This document shows, in pieces, positions 1 through 10,296 of a DNA stretch of 64,000 nt. The DNA is taken from the NCBI GenBank assembly GCA_019915135.1, contig JAHLMK010000013.1:124001-188000 (forward strand). Direction: 5' to 3'. The number at the start of each line of letters is the position of its first letter. Position 1 is the stretch's first letter. A program made the position numbers and the translations under genes. The stretch comes from Strobilurus pachycystidiatus. Taxonomy: Eukaryota; Basidiomycota; Agaricomycetes; Agaricales; Physalacriaceae. Below the pieces are notes generated by a model. The model had not been told where the DNA came from. It ran no database searches and worked only from the letters and a program-made list of their open reading frames with translations.

Positions 1-879
1 GGACAAAGGAAAGTGGCTTACCTCTCCGTATATCTTTACAGCGAACGCATTGAGACAGAAGAAGACGACCAGGCAAAAAGACACCCAGATTGCTTCGGAA
101 GTGTTAGGCAGCCAATATTGAAAGAGGCCGGTTACAGCAACGATATCAGCGCATCCGAAAGCAATGCAAGCGTCTATGAGAATCCGTCGCATCAGCATAG
201 TGGCCATCCATGAAGTCAGAAGAACGTACAAGCATAATTCCATCCACATGCTATTCCGGCTGCTGGGTCGATGAATCGGTCAGCCCAGTGAATGAAACTT
301 CCGTTGACCGGCTACTCAAAGTATAAGATGGGTGGCAATTGCAAGTGAGTGGAAGTACACGAACCAGAAGTGTAGCGAGCTCCCCCGCTGCTTGCGCCAC
401 TATGATCGCGATCAATTGACGGTAGGCATCATGAGCGTCGGCCGAACTTACCACACCAGATGATGATACAGAATATTGTGTAGGCAAGGAAACAGGAAAG
501 AGGGCCACCCATGACGAGAGCACGACCCGAACCGACTTGAGATAGCAGTCAGTACCTTCAAGTAAATCGTCCCAGAAAGACTCACTGAACAGTCCACTGA
601 GAGCACACTCAAGGTCAGAGCTATCGAGATGCAAAGATGGGGAATAGCACGAACGTTCCAATTACACCTCCGATAGATCTGAGAAACTAGTCAGCGTCGA
701 AGGTCATCGACGAAACATTGAATGTGAACGTACATGAGCTGGATATGTCGCGACTTCAAACCACGCGCGGTCTGCATCTTCGCCGTGTGAGAGTCATCAT
801 TGGTGCCAACATCTTGAACCTCCACGTCCGGCTCGCTCTTGCCAATGGAAACCTTGCTTTCAACTTCGTATGAAGACAT
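1..879 (-). CDS. Amino-acid permease, N-terminal part (runs off the window)
   Basis: Integral plasma-membrane transporter of the fungal AAT (APC superfamily) type. It starts at ATG 879 with a hydrophilic N-terminus ending RGLKSRHIQL, the usual lead-in to TM1. Exons read 734-879, 655-678, 586-596, 452-535, 365-399, 230-311 and 22-173, each with GT-AG borders. Spliced, they give the family signature SIGGVIGTGLFIGSGRAL, then a hydrophobic TM2, AGELATLLPVNGSFIHWADRF and GLFQYWLPNTSEAIW. The 11-nt exon 586-596 is needed to restore GTGLF. The rest of the protein (about 400 aa expected) lies left of base 1. It diverges from the FAD oxidoreductase at 1304 across 424 bp. The family is clear; the substrate cannot be told. 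Confidence 0.85.
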
Positions 880-1303
880 GGCTGTAGGCTATGGGAACAA
901 GACCAGTTGCAGATTGCAGAGCGCTCCCATATATGTATCACTCTCAATTGGTCAAGAGCGATAGAGCGATAGGAAGAACTATAGCCGCGGCGAGTAGAGA
1001 AGAGCTCCAACTTGTTGAGGAGACTCCTGTGAGACTCCTTGCAACCGTGACGCCAGCGGCCCATCCGACCTTTTGACCCCTCTCTTGCCACGTGCTTCCA
1101 TTGATGGTCCCCCACAAACTTGCCACAAACCTTCTTTTGTTCGCCGGGTGCCATCTCTTTTTCTATCTCCTTGATAGCGGACTGATAGGCATTGATAGCG
1201 GCCTGAAATAGACTCGTGAGAGGCGGAGAACCTCCGCCCAATCGAAAGGATTCATGTGTTATAATTCGCCTCATCTCAAGTTCAGCTTCTTCATCTATCC
1301 TCT
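880..1303. promoter_or_regulatory. Shared divergent intergenic region, permease/oxidoreductase
   Basis: This 424-bp stretch separates two divergent start codons (permease at 879, FAD oxidoreductase at 1304) and so must hold both promoters. I see no strong TATA box and no ORF with coding character. Confidence 0.4.
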
Positions 1304-3083
1304 ATGTCTACCATTGCAAACGGCTCGGCCAACCCCATTGCTCCTGGGTACCCCCATCCCGAGCCATGCCTCTCCTTCTGGCTGCAGGGCACGAGGAGCT
1401 CGCCTCTGCTTGGACATCGCACAACGGAAACTCTGCCCGAATCAGCTGAGGTTGCCATCATAGGGTCGGGAATTAGCGGCGCTGCCGCCGCCTACTTCAT
1501 TCTCACTGGCCCCAATCCGCCGAAGAGCGTCGTCATGCTCGAGGCGCGTGAGCTCTGCCATGGGGCTACGGGTCGTAATGGAGGTCACTGTCGTCCCGAC
1601 TGCTACCGAGGTGAGACAAGAGTGCATTCATGTGTCAGTTGATCGTCTTACTTTGCTTCAAGGTTACAAGGGCTACAAGAACCATTTCGGCAAGGAGCAG
1701 GCTCTGAAGATTTTGCAGAATGAGATGGTCAGAGATCCCTATATTCCAACTTCTTGCCGCTCTGATATTGCTCCAGGACACCCTCAATCTTCTCAATGAG
1801 ATCATCGAGAAGGAAGGCATTGACTGCGACTTCTGGAGAGGATTATCATTTGGTTGGGTCGATTCCCCTGATCTGGAAGTCACTCTAACTTCACTCTCGA
1901 AGATGTCGCTATGGACCAACAATGCGCCGATTTCTTCTATGATTCCTTCAAAGAATTCCAGGAGGACGGCGGTCCGACCGAAGGCATCGTTGAGTTTATC
2001 ACTGATCCTGAGGAGGCTCAGAAGGTGAGTATACATCTTCATTGTGTAGTCCGACAAGACTCACCTGTATCCTCCAGCGAACGCGAAGCAGCAGCGCGAA
2101 GGCCGCTGCAGAGTTCCCGGGAGCGTCACTCTGGCCTTACAAGCTCGTTATCCACTTAATCAAGTTGTGCATTGACAAGCACGGGATGAATGTCCAGACA
2201 AACACGCCCGTCCGGTCTGTGGATGAAGCTTCTGGTGGTGGATGGAACTTGGTCACCGACAGAGGTACGCTGAAGGCGGACAAGGTCGTGTACGCCACCA
2301 ACGCGTTCACTGCCACCCTCCTTCCTGAGTTCTTGGGGCGCATTGCGCCATACCGCGGCCAGTGCTCCGCTATCATTCCCACGAAGGCTTTCGCGGGACC
2401 TAACATGCTTACCCACACGTATTCGCATCGATATGGCCTGGTGAGAATGTTTGCTCATTTGTTTTATTCCCGAGCTGACGATGTCCGGCAGAACGACTTT
2501 GACTACACAATTCAGCGACCGAAGGATGGCACTGTCATCATAGGCGGCGGACGATGGAAGGTTCCTGTGGAGGAGCTGATCGGCTGTACCGATGATAGCG
2601 AGAAGATGCCAGTCTTGACTGAGCATCTGAAGGGCGCAATGAAGACGTATATGACTGGCTGGGGAGAGGAAGCCCTCGGTGAGGGACTACTCTGCGATTG
2701 GACGGGTATCATGGGTTACACACCCGAAGGTAAGAGTACCTCGTCCTTGAGTCGAACATGGTTATAACCCTGAATATAGCTGTACCATATGTTGGCGCTG
2801 TCCACGGAAAGGCTGGCGTTTTTATCACCGCTGGTCATTCCGGTCATGGTCAGTTGTCCACATTTCTTTTGGTGAATTGATGGCTGATGGTCTTCAATTA
2901 GGCATGGCCCGAACGTTCACTTGCTCTCGGGGCATCGCTGCTCTCATGAGGGGCGAGTCATGGGAGTCCACCAAGCTACCTGAGTGTTTCCAGCCAACGC
3001 CGGAACGGCTGGCCTCGCCCACGGAGACTGTAGAGCATATGTGGTGCGAAGCAGACAAGAAGGGAGTGCCGTTAATGCACTAA
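1304..3083 (+). CDS. FAD-dependent oxidoreductase, DAO family
   Basis: Flavoprotein of the DAO (PF01266) superfamily, which oxidises C-N bonds of amino acids or amines. Exons 1304-1610, 1663-1727, 1777-1852, 1903-2024, 2078-2440, 2492-2729, 2780-2848 and 2902-3083 give 473 aa. The dinucleotide-binding motif AIIGSGISGAAAAYF sits near residue 50, followed by the family signature GATGRNGGHCRPD. The C-terminal FAD loop reads GHSGHGMARTFTCSRG. A central SLWPYKLV and a hydrophobic VVYATNAF strand fit the fold. The 5' neighbour is a divergent amino-acid permease, which suggests uptake and oxidation of a nitrogen source; that link is inference. The substrate is unknown. No targeting peptide is obvious. 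Confidence 0.85.
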
Positions 3084-3533
3084 AACGGCTTTGACACTCG
3101 TGTAAGATTTAACAGTGTGAAGGTAGAATATCAAGCATGTTCAACATCCCGTAAACAGCCACTTCTCTGAGTGAGCTCTATGGCCTATGGCCTAAATGTA
3201 TGTTCAGCTTGGTTGTATTCAAGAAAATGTCTGAGTGGCGAAGGAAAAGGAAGGCAGGTTCCACTGGCGACGCGTACTCTACGTCCCGTATCAACGAACA
3301 TCCTTGCAATTATTTGTCCTGTAGTCGGAGTATATCAGTCAAGAGGCAACATAGAGATCGACATTCAGATCCGTACCAGAGCAAAGACTGCGAGACTAGG
3401 CGGGGAGGTTGTCAGATCGACCGTCAAGAGAGTGAAGAGACCGTTGAGGTCCTCTCGTGAAGTGGAATTGGTCTCAAAGCGGCTACAGTGTAAGGTCAAT
3501 AACACAAGAGACTCTTGGATAAGTAGATGAAAT
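3084..3533. other. Intergenic, convergent 3' flanks
   Basis: The stretch lies between the stop of the FAD oxidoreductase and the stop of the secreted protein on the other strand. Only shadow ORFs are present; I see no element or RNA gene. Confidence 0.4.
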
Positions 3534-4023
3534 TTACATGTATGCAGTCGCTTCGACGAACAATTCTCTGTAATACGTTTATGAATGAGCTCTGGGCCGT
3601 GAAGTGGTGGGGAAAGGAGACCTACCCGGACCCATGAGCCTCGGCCCATGCATAACTTGAGTCGTCCACCCATTGGAACCCCAAGCGAACGTCGGGGTAG
3701 AAAACTCCGTTCGAGCCTAGGAGGCCCAGTTCACCGCCAACGCCGGGAAGGATGTTCGCAACCAGCTTCCCGTTGTTGGGATCTGTGAGATTTCCGCTAC
3801 CAGGGTACCAAAGTGTCAGCCGTCGGTGATTTGAGAGAAGGATGCTTGTCACAAACCCGGTGAACTTGAACAGCGCGCGCTGGCCAAAAGGTCCTGAAGT
3901 AAAGCCAGCGGAGGCATCGACGGTAAAGCTCCCGTCGTACAGCTTTGAGAACGTCGGGACACCAGCGGTCAATACCGCAGGAAGAAGAGAGGCAAGAACG
4001 CAGAGAATAGAAGTCGAACGCAT
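3534..4023 (-). CDS. Small secreted protein, unknown function
   Basis: A two-exon gene (3626-4023 and 3534-3567) encoding 143 aa. It begins MRSTSILCVLASLLPAVLTAG, a textbook signal peptide with cleavage expected after TAG, so the product should enter the secretory pathway. The mature part contains GSFTVDASAGFTSGPFGQRA, an N-glycosylation site (NLTD) and ends ELFVEATAYM. There are no cysteines in the mature part, unlike classic effector peptides. I recognise no domain; the composition looks like a beta-rich extracellular protein. The intron 3568-3625 has GTAGGT and TTACAG borders and removes an early stop. Confidence 0.6.
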
Positions 4024-4644
4024 GTTTTTTCAGGTCGATGGTAACTCAGAGTACTTTTCGCACATCTTATACCTCCTTCACAGGTACGCATCGGTTAGAG
4101 AAATCGCCGACATGTATGGTTAGTAAGGAGTATTTGACGCGCATTATCAAGGACATATATATGAGCGGCGAGTGTGTATGGCCGCAAATACAGTCAATTT
4201 TACGCGCGGTCGGCGAGCCGCGAACACCAGTTGCAGTAAGCAAGCCCGACCAGATCGACTCCACAGCCCTCCACTGCAGCGAGCCGTCAAATAAAGTAGC
4301 GCCCGAAGGATGAATTGACAAATATGCCCGAGTTTGCAGATCGATACCAAGTTGCATACATTTGTGTAGTTCCTGAGCAAAGGGTTTTCCGCCGATTGTC
4401 AGTCGGCACTTCGCCAGTAGCTGACCACAGTTGAATATCGAATGCCCATCGTGTTCCGACTTCCCCATGGCCTCTACGTCAACTTGGCGTCTGACAGTTC
4501 TACCTGGCGGATGGTTGTCGGGGACAAGGTGAACATGAAGATTGGTATTAGTGCTGAGCTTCCATTAATCATCTAGTCTAAGTATTCGCTATTCGTACAC
4601 ACCGGAGTAGATCTCTAACAGAGAAGAGAGAATTTATATGTAGT
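4024..4644. other. Intergenic region
   Basis: Promoter side of the secreted protein at 4023 and 3' side of the hydrolase ending at 4645. An open minus-strand frame at 4067-4468 has no coding character or splice support. Confidence 0.35.
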
Positions 4645-6582
4645 CTAGTACACCTCAACCGGCGTTTGCGGATGACGGTAAATGTGTGTCTTGCCAGCGG
4701 GACCGCAGTGCCAGTTGTCGAGGAGCCGACGCATATCGTCACGGCAAATGTTGCGGCGCAACGAGGGAGTTGGCGGTTGCGCACTGATACCCTCCCAAGC
4801 CGGATGAGGAGTAAGATACTGGCTGGTGGATTGGGAGCGAGTATGGCTGGTAGCTGTGTCGAGCACCAGACGATCCTTGGTCCCCTCGACAGTTACAGAA
4901 GTAGACACCCCATCAGTGTCGACAACGAACGAGTGCTCTGTGTCAATCTCCGTCCCCAACTTCATTTCGGCTTGAGCCGTCAGGGCTTGGGGCTTGTCAG
5001 TCAAGGTCGGTAGCGTGTTTCGTACGAAGTCGCCCATGGACAAGAAAGACTTTGCACAGACTTCCAGGAAAGGGAAAAGCTGGAAGACGTGCACCTGAAC
5101 GCACGTTTGAAGGTGAGAGAGGTGGGAGTAGCCCCGATCACGACAACTCACCGAATCTTCGTACAGTTCGTGACGAACTTTGACCCCAGCGGCAGATGCT
5201 TTGTGAGCGAGCAAGGTAATCTCGTCACGGAGAACCTCAGAGTCTCCGGCCGTGATCAGGAGAGGCGGGAGACCCTGGAGGTCTGCGAAGATCGGACTGG
5301 CATACGGATGCATCAAGTACTTTTGCAGCCTTTCATAGCCCAGATAGACCGGAATCGGATTGAGAGGATCGTCGGGACAACAAAAGGGAACGATGTCGTA
5401 GTGACGGTTCGTGTCCCACGATCGGCAACTCATAGTCAGATCTAGAAAAGGAAAATCAGCATAGACTCGGGATGCAGCCACGGACAATTTATACGGACCG
5501 ACCCAGGGTGACATGAGAATAGCAGCGCTGGGCATCGGATAGTCGTTATCACGAAGATATAGCATCAATGCAAGCGCAAGTCCTCCTCCAGCACTATCCC
5601 CACTAATAATGATATTTTCGGCCGGAATGTGTAAATCTTCGACCAATCTGAAGTAACTGTTCACTACATCGAAGAGCGGTCCAGGAAAAGTGGCTTCTGG
5701 AGCAAGGCGGTAGCCGACGGAAAAGACACGCGCGTCGGTGTGCAATGCCAAAGGTATCGACAGTTGGCGTTGAGCAGCAGGACTACCAAAGACGTAGGCA
5801 CCTGTTGCCTTCGACTGAATAATGACGTAGAGAAGCTGATGATACACCACATACCTCCATGGACATACATCACTACTCTTTCGGGTTCTTTGGCCACAGA
5901 AGGACCGTCCTTGTCAATCTTCGACTCTGCAGCCTTCCATTCCGCCTGGAAGCGCTTATATGTTGCCCGTCCGACTACCCATTCACCGGATAGCTCCCTG
6001 TGTCCTGTTTCCATAGAGTCCAGATCAGATAGTATCCCCCTCAGGCGACGGCGCTTGACGCGAAAAGTGACGGGTGTCACTAATGCTTCAGATGGAAGAG
6101 GGCACAGTCCTCCCAAGCTCATAATGGATCGTATAGTTGACTATATAACCATCATAACAACGAAATGAGCCACAGGGATAAGAGACTTACGAAGTCCAAC
6201 ATGAAGCTGAACTGTCCCGCGTCCCGCATGAAGCTAGAGAGGATCGTCATCTCAATACCCCATGTAGGTCTACGAGGACCCCACACAGCGTGCGAAACGA
6301 TGTCCCCGGCTATTTGAGTAGCTAATTAAAAACGTCAGGAGCAAAAAACAACGCGTTGAGCTGGGGTACGTTACCTTTGCTGGTGAGATACCAGCCGTGT
6401 TTCCAGTAGTGCCAAGGTTTGAGCCTCGGACCAGGAGGCCGCTTGGCGCATGGACACATTCGCGCTGAAGGCGGAGTGACGCCATCCTTGTAGTACTGCA
6501 TCAAAGCACAGTCGTCGTGGTCCTTGCATGCTGCAGAGCAAGGATTTCGGAGGTGGTCGGAGTATTCGTAGACAGCGACCAT
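4645..6582 (-). CDS. Alpha/beta hydrolase, HSL/steryl-acetyl-hydrolase-like esterase
   Basis: Serine esterase of the hormone-sensitive-lipase branch (alpha/beta-hydrolase fold 3). Exons 6375-6582, 6191-6321, 5855-6140, 5152-5801 and 4645-5094 give up to 574 aa. The oxyanion motif HGG is rebuilt across the 5802-5854 intron as VVMYVHGGAYVFGS. The nucleophile elbow is GDSAGGGLAL, the acid is in TAGDSEVLRDE, and the catalytic His is restored by the 5095-5151 intron (VHVFQLFPFL). The N-terminal region PWHYWKHGWYLTSKA and VWGPRRPTWGIEMT is typical of a basidiomycete group of membrane-associated hydrolases. The start is uncertain: ATG 6582 or ATG 6501. A Ser/Thr-rich tail of about 100 aa follows the catalytic domain. 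Natural substrate unknown; ester or acetyl hydrolysis is inferred from the family. Confidence 0.85.
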
Positions 6583-8536
6583 TGAGAGTGTGGTAAGATA
6601 CAGTGAAGAAGGAGGGAAGGACAATGTATACAAAGCAGTCGGTGGAACGGTGGGTTTAAAAGGTATCGTCCAGTCAACGGAAACTTATTGGAATGGCGGG
6701 GCCAAAGTTCTGGTATGAAGACTGTTCCATTGTACACCAAATTCCGGGTCCGCACTGCATAGTCAGCTCTGGAAAAGGATCCAGCGTTGCAGTAGGCGAT
6801 GGAAGAGTTGATGCAGATATCCGAGGACTTGCGCCGGCATTCTGAGCAAATGCTTGTGATATAGATGACACCGAGGTATTAGAGTTAGCTGATCGACTGA
6901 GGATGGCAGTGCTGAGAAGATGAATCATGAGGAATATGCAGGGGACGTAAAGGAAAGAAGAGAGAAGCGATCGGAACTTTCGGGCCGTGAGCCCTCAAGA
7001 AGGGCAGCCATCGGAGGCAGATGACTTAGATCCTCCTCGAACGTGAATTGGTTACTCAGTTCTTCTTCAGAATGATGTATGGCCACGCGGATAGTACGCG
7101 GACTGATGACTTGGGCGCGTCAGTCCCCGTCACTCCCAAGTGTCCGAGTCTCTGTGACGCGAGAGGAAACACGGCCGTGTTCATAATATCAATACTCGCC
7201 ATCTTGTCCTATATTTGATTGCTGGCCTTACCCTTTCGATGTAAGTCCCCGAGGCGCTCTTGGCATGGATGATAGCTACTGAGCTCCGATGACAATCTCA
7301 TTGGTCGCCGACTCTCTTCACTGTACATGTATGATACCTCGGCTTCGACGCGGACTAATACTGTGAGCACCTACGCGACGCCGTCTATATTATATCTCAA
7401 CTTCCGTCTTGCCCTATTCATTACTCTAGTCACAGCCCCTGGTCTTCACGACATCCCGTGTGCCCACAATATTTCCTGCCGCCGCGGATGCTGAATACTA
7501 TTATCACAGGACACCTTTCACGTTCATGAGGCTACATAGTACCCAAGTATCATCAAGGATCTACTGAGCCAGAAATGTGATTCTGCCAGCCCCTTGTAAC
7601 AACGTCTTTGTGCCAGTGCATAATATGTATTGCAACCAAGTTCTCACATCCATATCTCCGGTGACCTGCCGGCACGCAGTGATGTGTTCAACCCACCGTC
7701 AGCGAGCCACTTCACGGAAAGCCAACCGACTGTTTCTGTCACTTCCCTCGAGTCCGTCCTGAGAACCAGCAACTTCTTACGACCCCGAGTCCTGGTCCAT
7801 TGGCGGCATTCATCGAGCCAATGGCACGTATTAGTCGTGGCGGTTCGTTCACACCAATGACCTGGTCTCATATCATCCCACTCTTTCGTCATCTTCTCGC
7901 GCAAGTAGGACCTAGCAGAACAAGTTTCATAAACGTGCCCCTCAATCAGCCGCAGTGCGCTTTGAAGGGGCATGCCGTGAAACTATTCGAGTGGGAACAA
8001 CGCGCCGTGTCAGATTGTCGCAAGCACGCGCTGGTGTACTGAACGCATTTTCGACAGAATACCCAGGGCTCAATGAACTCAGTGACGGATCAGTTTACGT
8101 CGAGTCAGCATCAAGCGTCAAGACATAATCTGGCCAACCAGTTTCCGTTCTGTTGATTTGCCTCGGATTGTCGTTCCTTATCTCGGGGGCCCTCCAGCTG
8201 TCTGAGAAGGGTTGTCATCCTCGGAGAGTTTTCGCCCAGCATCTACTTCGTTTTCCAACTGACTTTCGCTCCTTTTCAATTTCCGTATCGACAATACATT
8301 GATGAATCCGAGGGTTCTGTGTATATGAGCTTCCGCAAACACAATAGGAAAGGCGGTGTTCAGACTGGAAGGTTTATCTCGATCTCACCTCACAGGGATC
8401 GAGGGGAACAAGTGAAAACTGCCGGGAAGACTGCGAGTGCGGATATAGCGACTCTGACCCGTTGTAACACAAAGCTATGAAAGACGCGGTAAGAGTTCTA
8501 TCACGTATCAGTTATTATCGTCTAAGTGTACACGCA
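6583..8536. other. Long intergenic region (about 2 kb)
   Basis: Upstream of the hydrolase and downstream of ATG15. A minus-strand ATG frame at 6674-6928 and plus-strand frames at 7577-8042 have no domain, splice or codon support. I see no repeat or RNA gene here. Confidence 0.35.
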
Positions 8537-9938
8537 TTATTTCGGAAAATCCCCGTACTCCCAGCTGAAGCACTCCTGGAAGTGAAATCAGCGCAGTGCA
8601 GACAAAATTGGTGGTTGTGCATACCACGCAGTCTTCTTCCGGCGAGGCCAATGGAACTTCTCTGCCTTGTTCCAGACTCGGGGGCCATGGCACCGACAGA
8701 ACTTTCTCTATCACGGTCACGATGGGGTGGGTACGGATGTCGACAGACCAGGACATATTTGAGACCGTGTCGTAGACGATAGATTCACCTAGATGACAAC
8801 GAGATTCCATCGCGTAACCCCCAAGTGCACAAGAGGACAAGACGCCGTTGCATGCTCCCATAGCTATAGGATCGGCGGTGTGATATACATGAGTGATGTG
8901 CTGGGTGGAAGGAGGTGACGGCAGATGAAGACGGCCGGCTGCCATCTTTTCACCAGGAGATTCGAACGCGACCACAGGAGCGCCAAAGGTGACACCGACG
9001 AGGCTTGCCAAGGCGCCACCAAGAGAATGGCCGATGACCCATATGTTGGAATCAGGATACATGTATGTCAGATTATTGTAGAGATTCTGCGGATCGTCAG
9101 CTGGAGAGAGGGCTCATAGCGACAAAAGTACCATTCCGATAGGATAGAAAAGGCTTTCTTCAATCAGTGCGTCCTCCACGCAGTCTTGGTCGCACTTCCA
9201 CCCGCCCCTGTAACAACCGCAGACGGTCGACCACGTCCAGTCGACACGCGCACAGCAGCAGCTGAAGAGTAGATTGTCGTTGAGTTTGTCCTTCTTGACC
9301 GTCGGCCCGCCCCCGCCGAACACGCCAGCAGAGGTGCCTTTGATGCTGAGCACGACGGTCTTGTTATCGGGTGTCGCGAACACTTGTCCTCGGAAGCCGT
9401 CGGACTCCGGCTCCCAGCCAAATGGGTAAGTCTGGCGCGAGCCAAGTCAAGCAAGGCAACAAGAGAGCATTTCAGCACGCACAGTGGACCAGTTCCCGCC
9501 AAGGTCATACCAGCCGGTCTCGTTTGGCTGCAGATAGGCATTGTTGGCCATCTTGGCCAGCGTCAGCAGCACCTCTCTCGACTCCACATCAGGAGCAGCC
9601 ACGTCCTCCTCCTCCCAGTGCAGGCTCAGGCACTGCCCGTGGCGCATGGAGCGCAACCGCGCCTGCGAAACCGCCTCGAACGACGGCGGTCGCTGGGATC
9701 GTATTCGACGCGTTGCTACACTGTACGAGGTGCCATAGTCGCTGTCGCCCAATGCCTGTCTTGTGTAGTTCTGCCGAGGCTTGACGTCGGAGAAGACCAC
9801 CCTCGAAGAAGGAGATACTGCATGTAAATGTCGCAGTTCAAAAGTAAGCGTCGGCGGCCGTTCTGTTGATGGTGGCGTCGGCGGCAGCAAGATGGTGATC
9901 AGGGAGAGAATTAGGCTGGTCAACGCTGTCGGCAACAT
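8537..9938 (-). CDS. ATG15: Vacuolar phospholipase ATG15 (autophagic-body lipase)
   Basis: Lipase that reaches the vacuole through the multivesicular-body route and breaks down autophagic-body membranes (known for yeast Atg15). Exons 9483-9938, 9132-9431, 8625-9086 and 8537-8575 give 418 aa. The N-terminal hydrophobic stretch LTSLILSLITILLP is the signal anchor. Conserved blocks follow: TYPFGWEPESDGFRGQVFAT, VLSIKGTSAG, ESLFYPIGMNLYNN, the nucleophile elbow WVIGHSLGGALA, YHTADPIAMGAC (acid) and WSVDIRTHPI (His). The last exon, revealed by a 49-nt intron, ends ECFSWEYGDFPK, matching the family's Cys-x-x-Cys tail. Without that intron the frame would run on past the expected end. All catalytic residues are present. 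Confidence 0.92.
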
Positions 9939-10296
9939 CGACGAGGGATGTCGTTATGGTGGCAGCATGAAGTCAAGTCACGTCCGCGACTCGATGACGA
10001 GAATGCCGTGCCGATTGCCGCTGCTGCCCCCAAGTCCCTACTTCTGGCTGTCGGGGCTAACTTACACACTGCAATTGATACTGACTTGATGACTGGCATG
10101 AACTGAGATGAGAGTTGAATAGATGATTGACGGTAGTTCTGATTGGCATACTAAATAGAGGACGGCATACTGTACGATAGACACAGTATCAAGGAATTGG
10201 ACAGATGTTTAATCGATAAACGATGGCTCTAGCGTAGGAAGAGGGGAAGGCATAAGATAAATACTATCAGTGATTATAAGCACAAGATTATAGAGT
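9939..10296. other. Intergenic, ATG15 promoter side
   Basis: The 358 bp lie between the ATG15 start and the stop of the F-box gene. No supported feature was seen besides antisense shadow frames. Confidence 0.35.

Noticed and set aside
756..1274. 172-aa minus-strand ORF
   Set aside because: It overlaps the start of the permease gene in another frame and the shared promoter; no domain or splice support.
1853..1902. Apparent frameshift in the FAD oxidoreductase
   Set aside because: A 50-nt GT-AG intron at 1853-1902 restores the conserved frame (LSF then DVAMD).
8576..8624. Unusual C-terminal tail of ATG15 running to 8508
   Set aside because: A 49-nt intron joins EEDCV to ECFSWEYGDFPK, the standard ATG15 ending; the longer tail is intron read-through.
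9371..9827. Plus-strand ORFs of 137 and 147 aa
   Set aside because: Antisense to conserved ATG15 exons.
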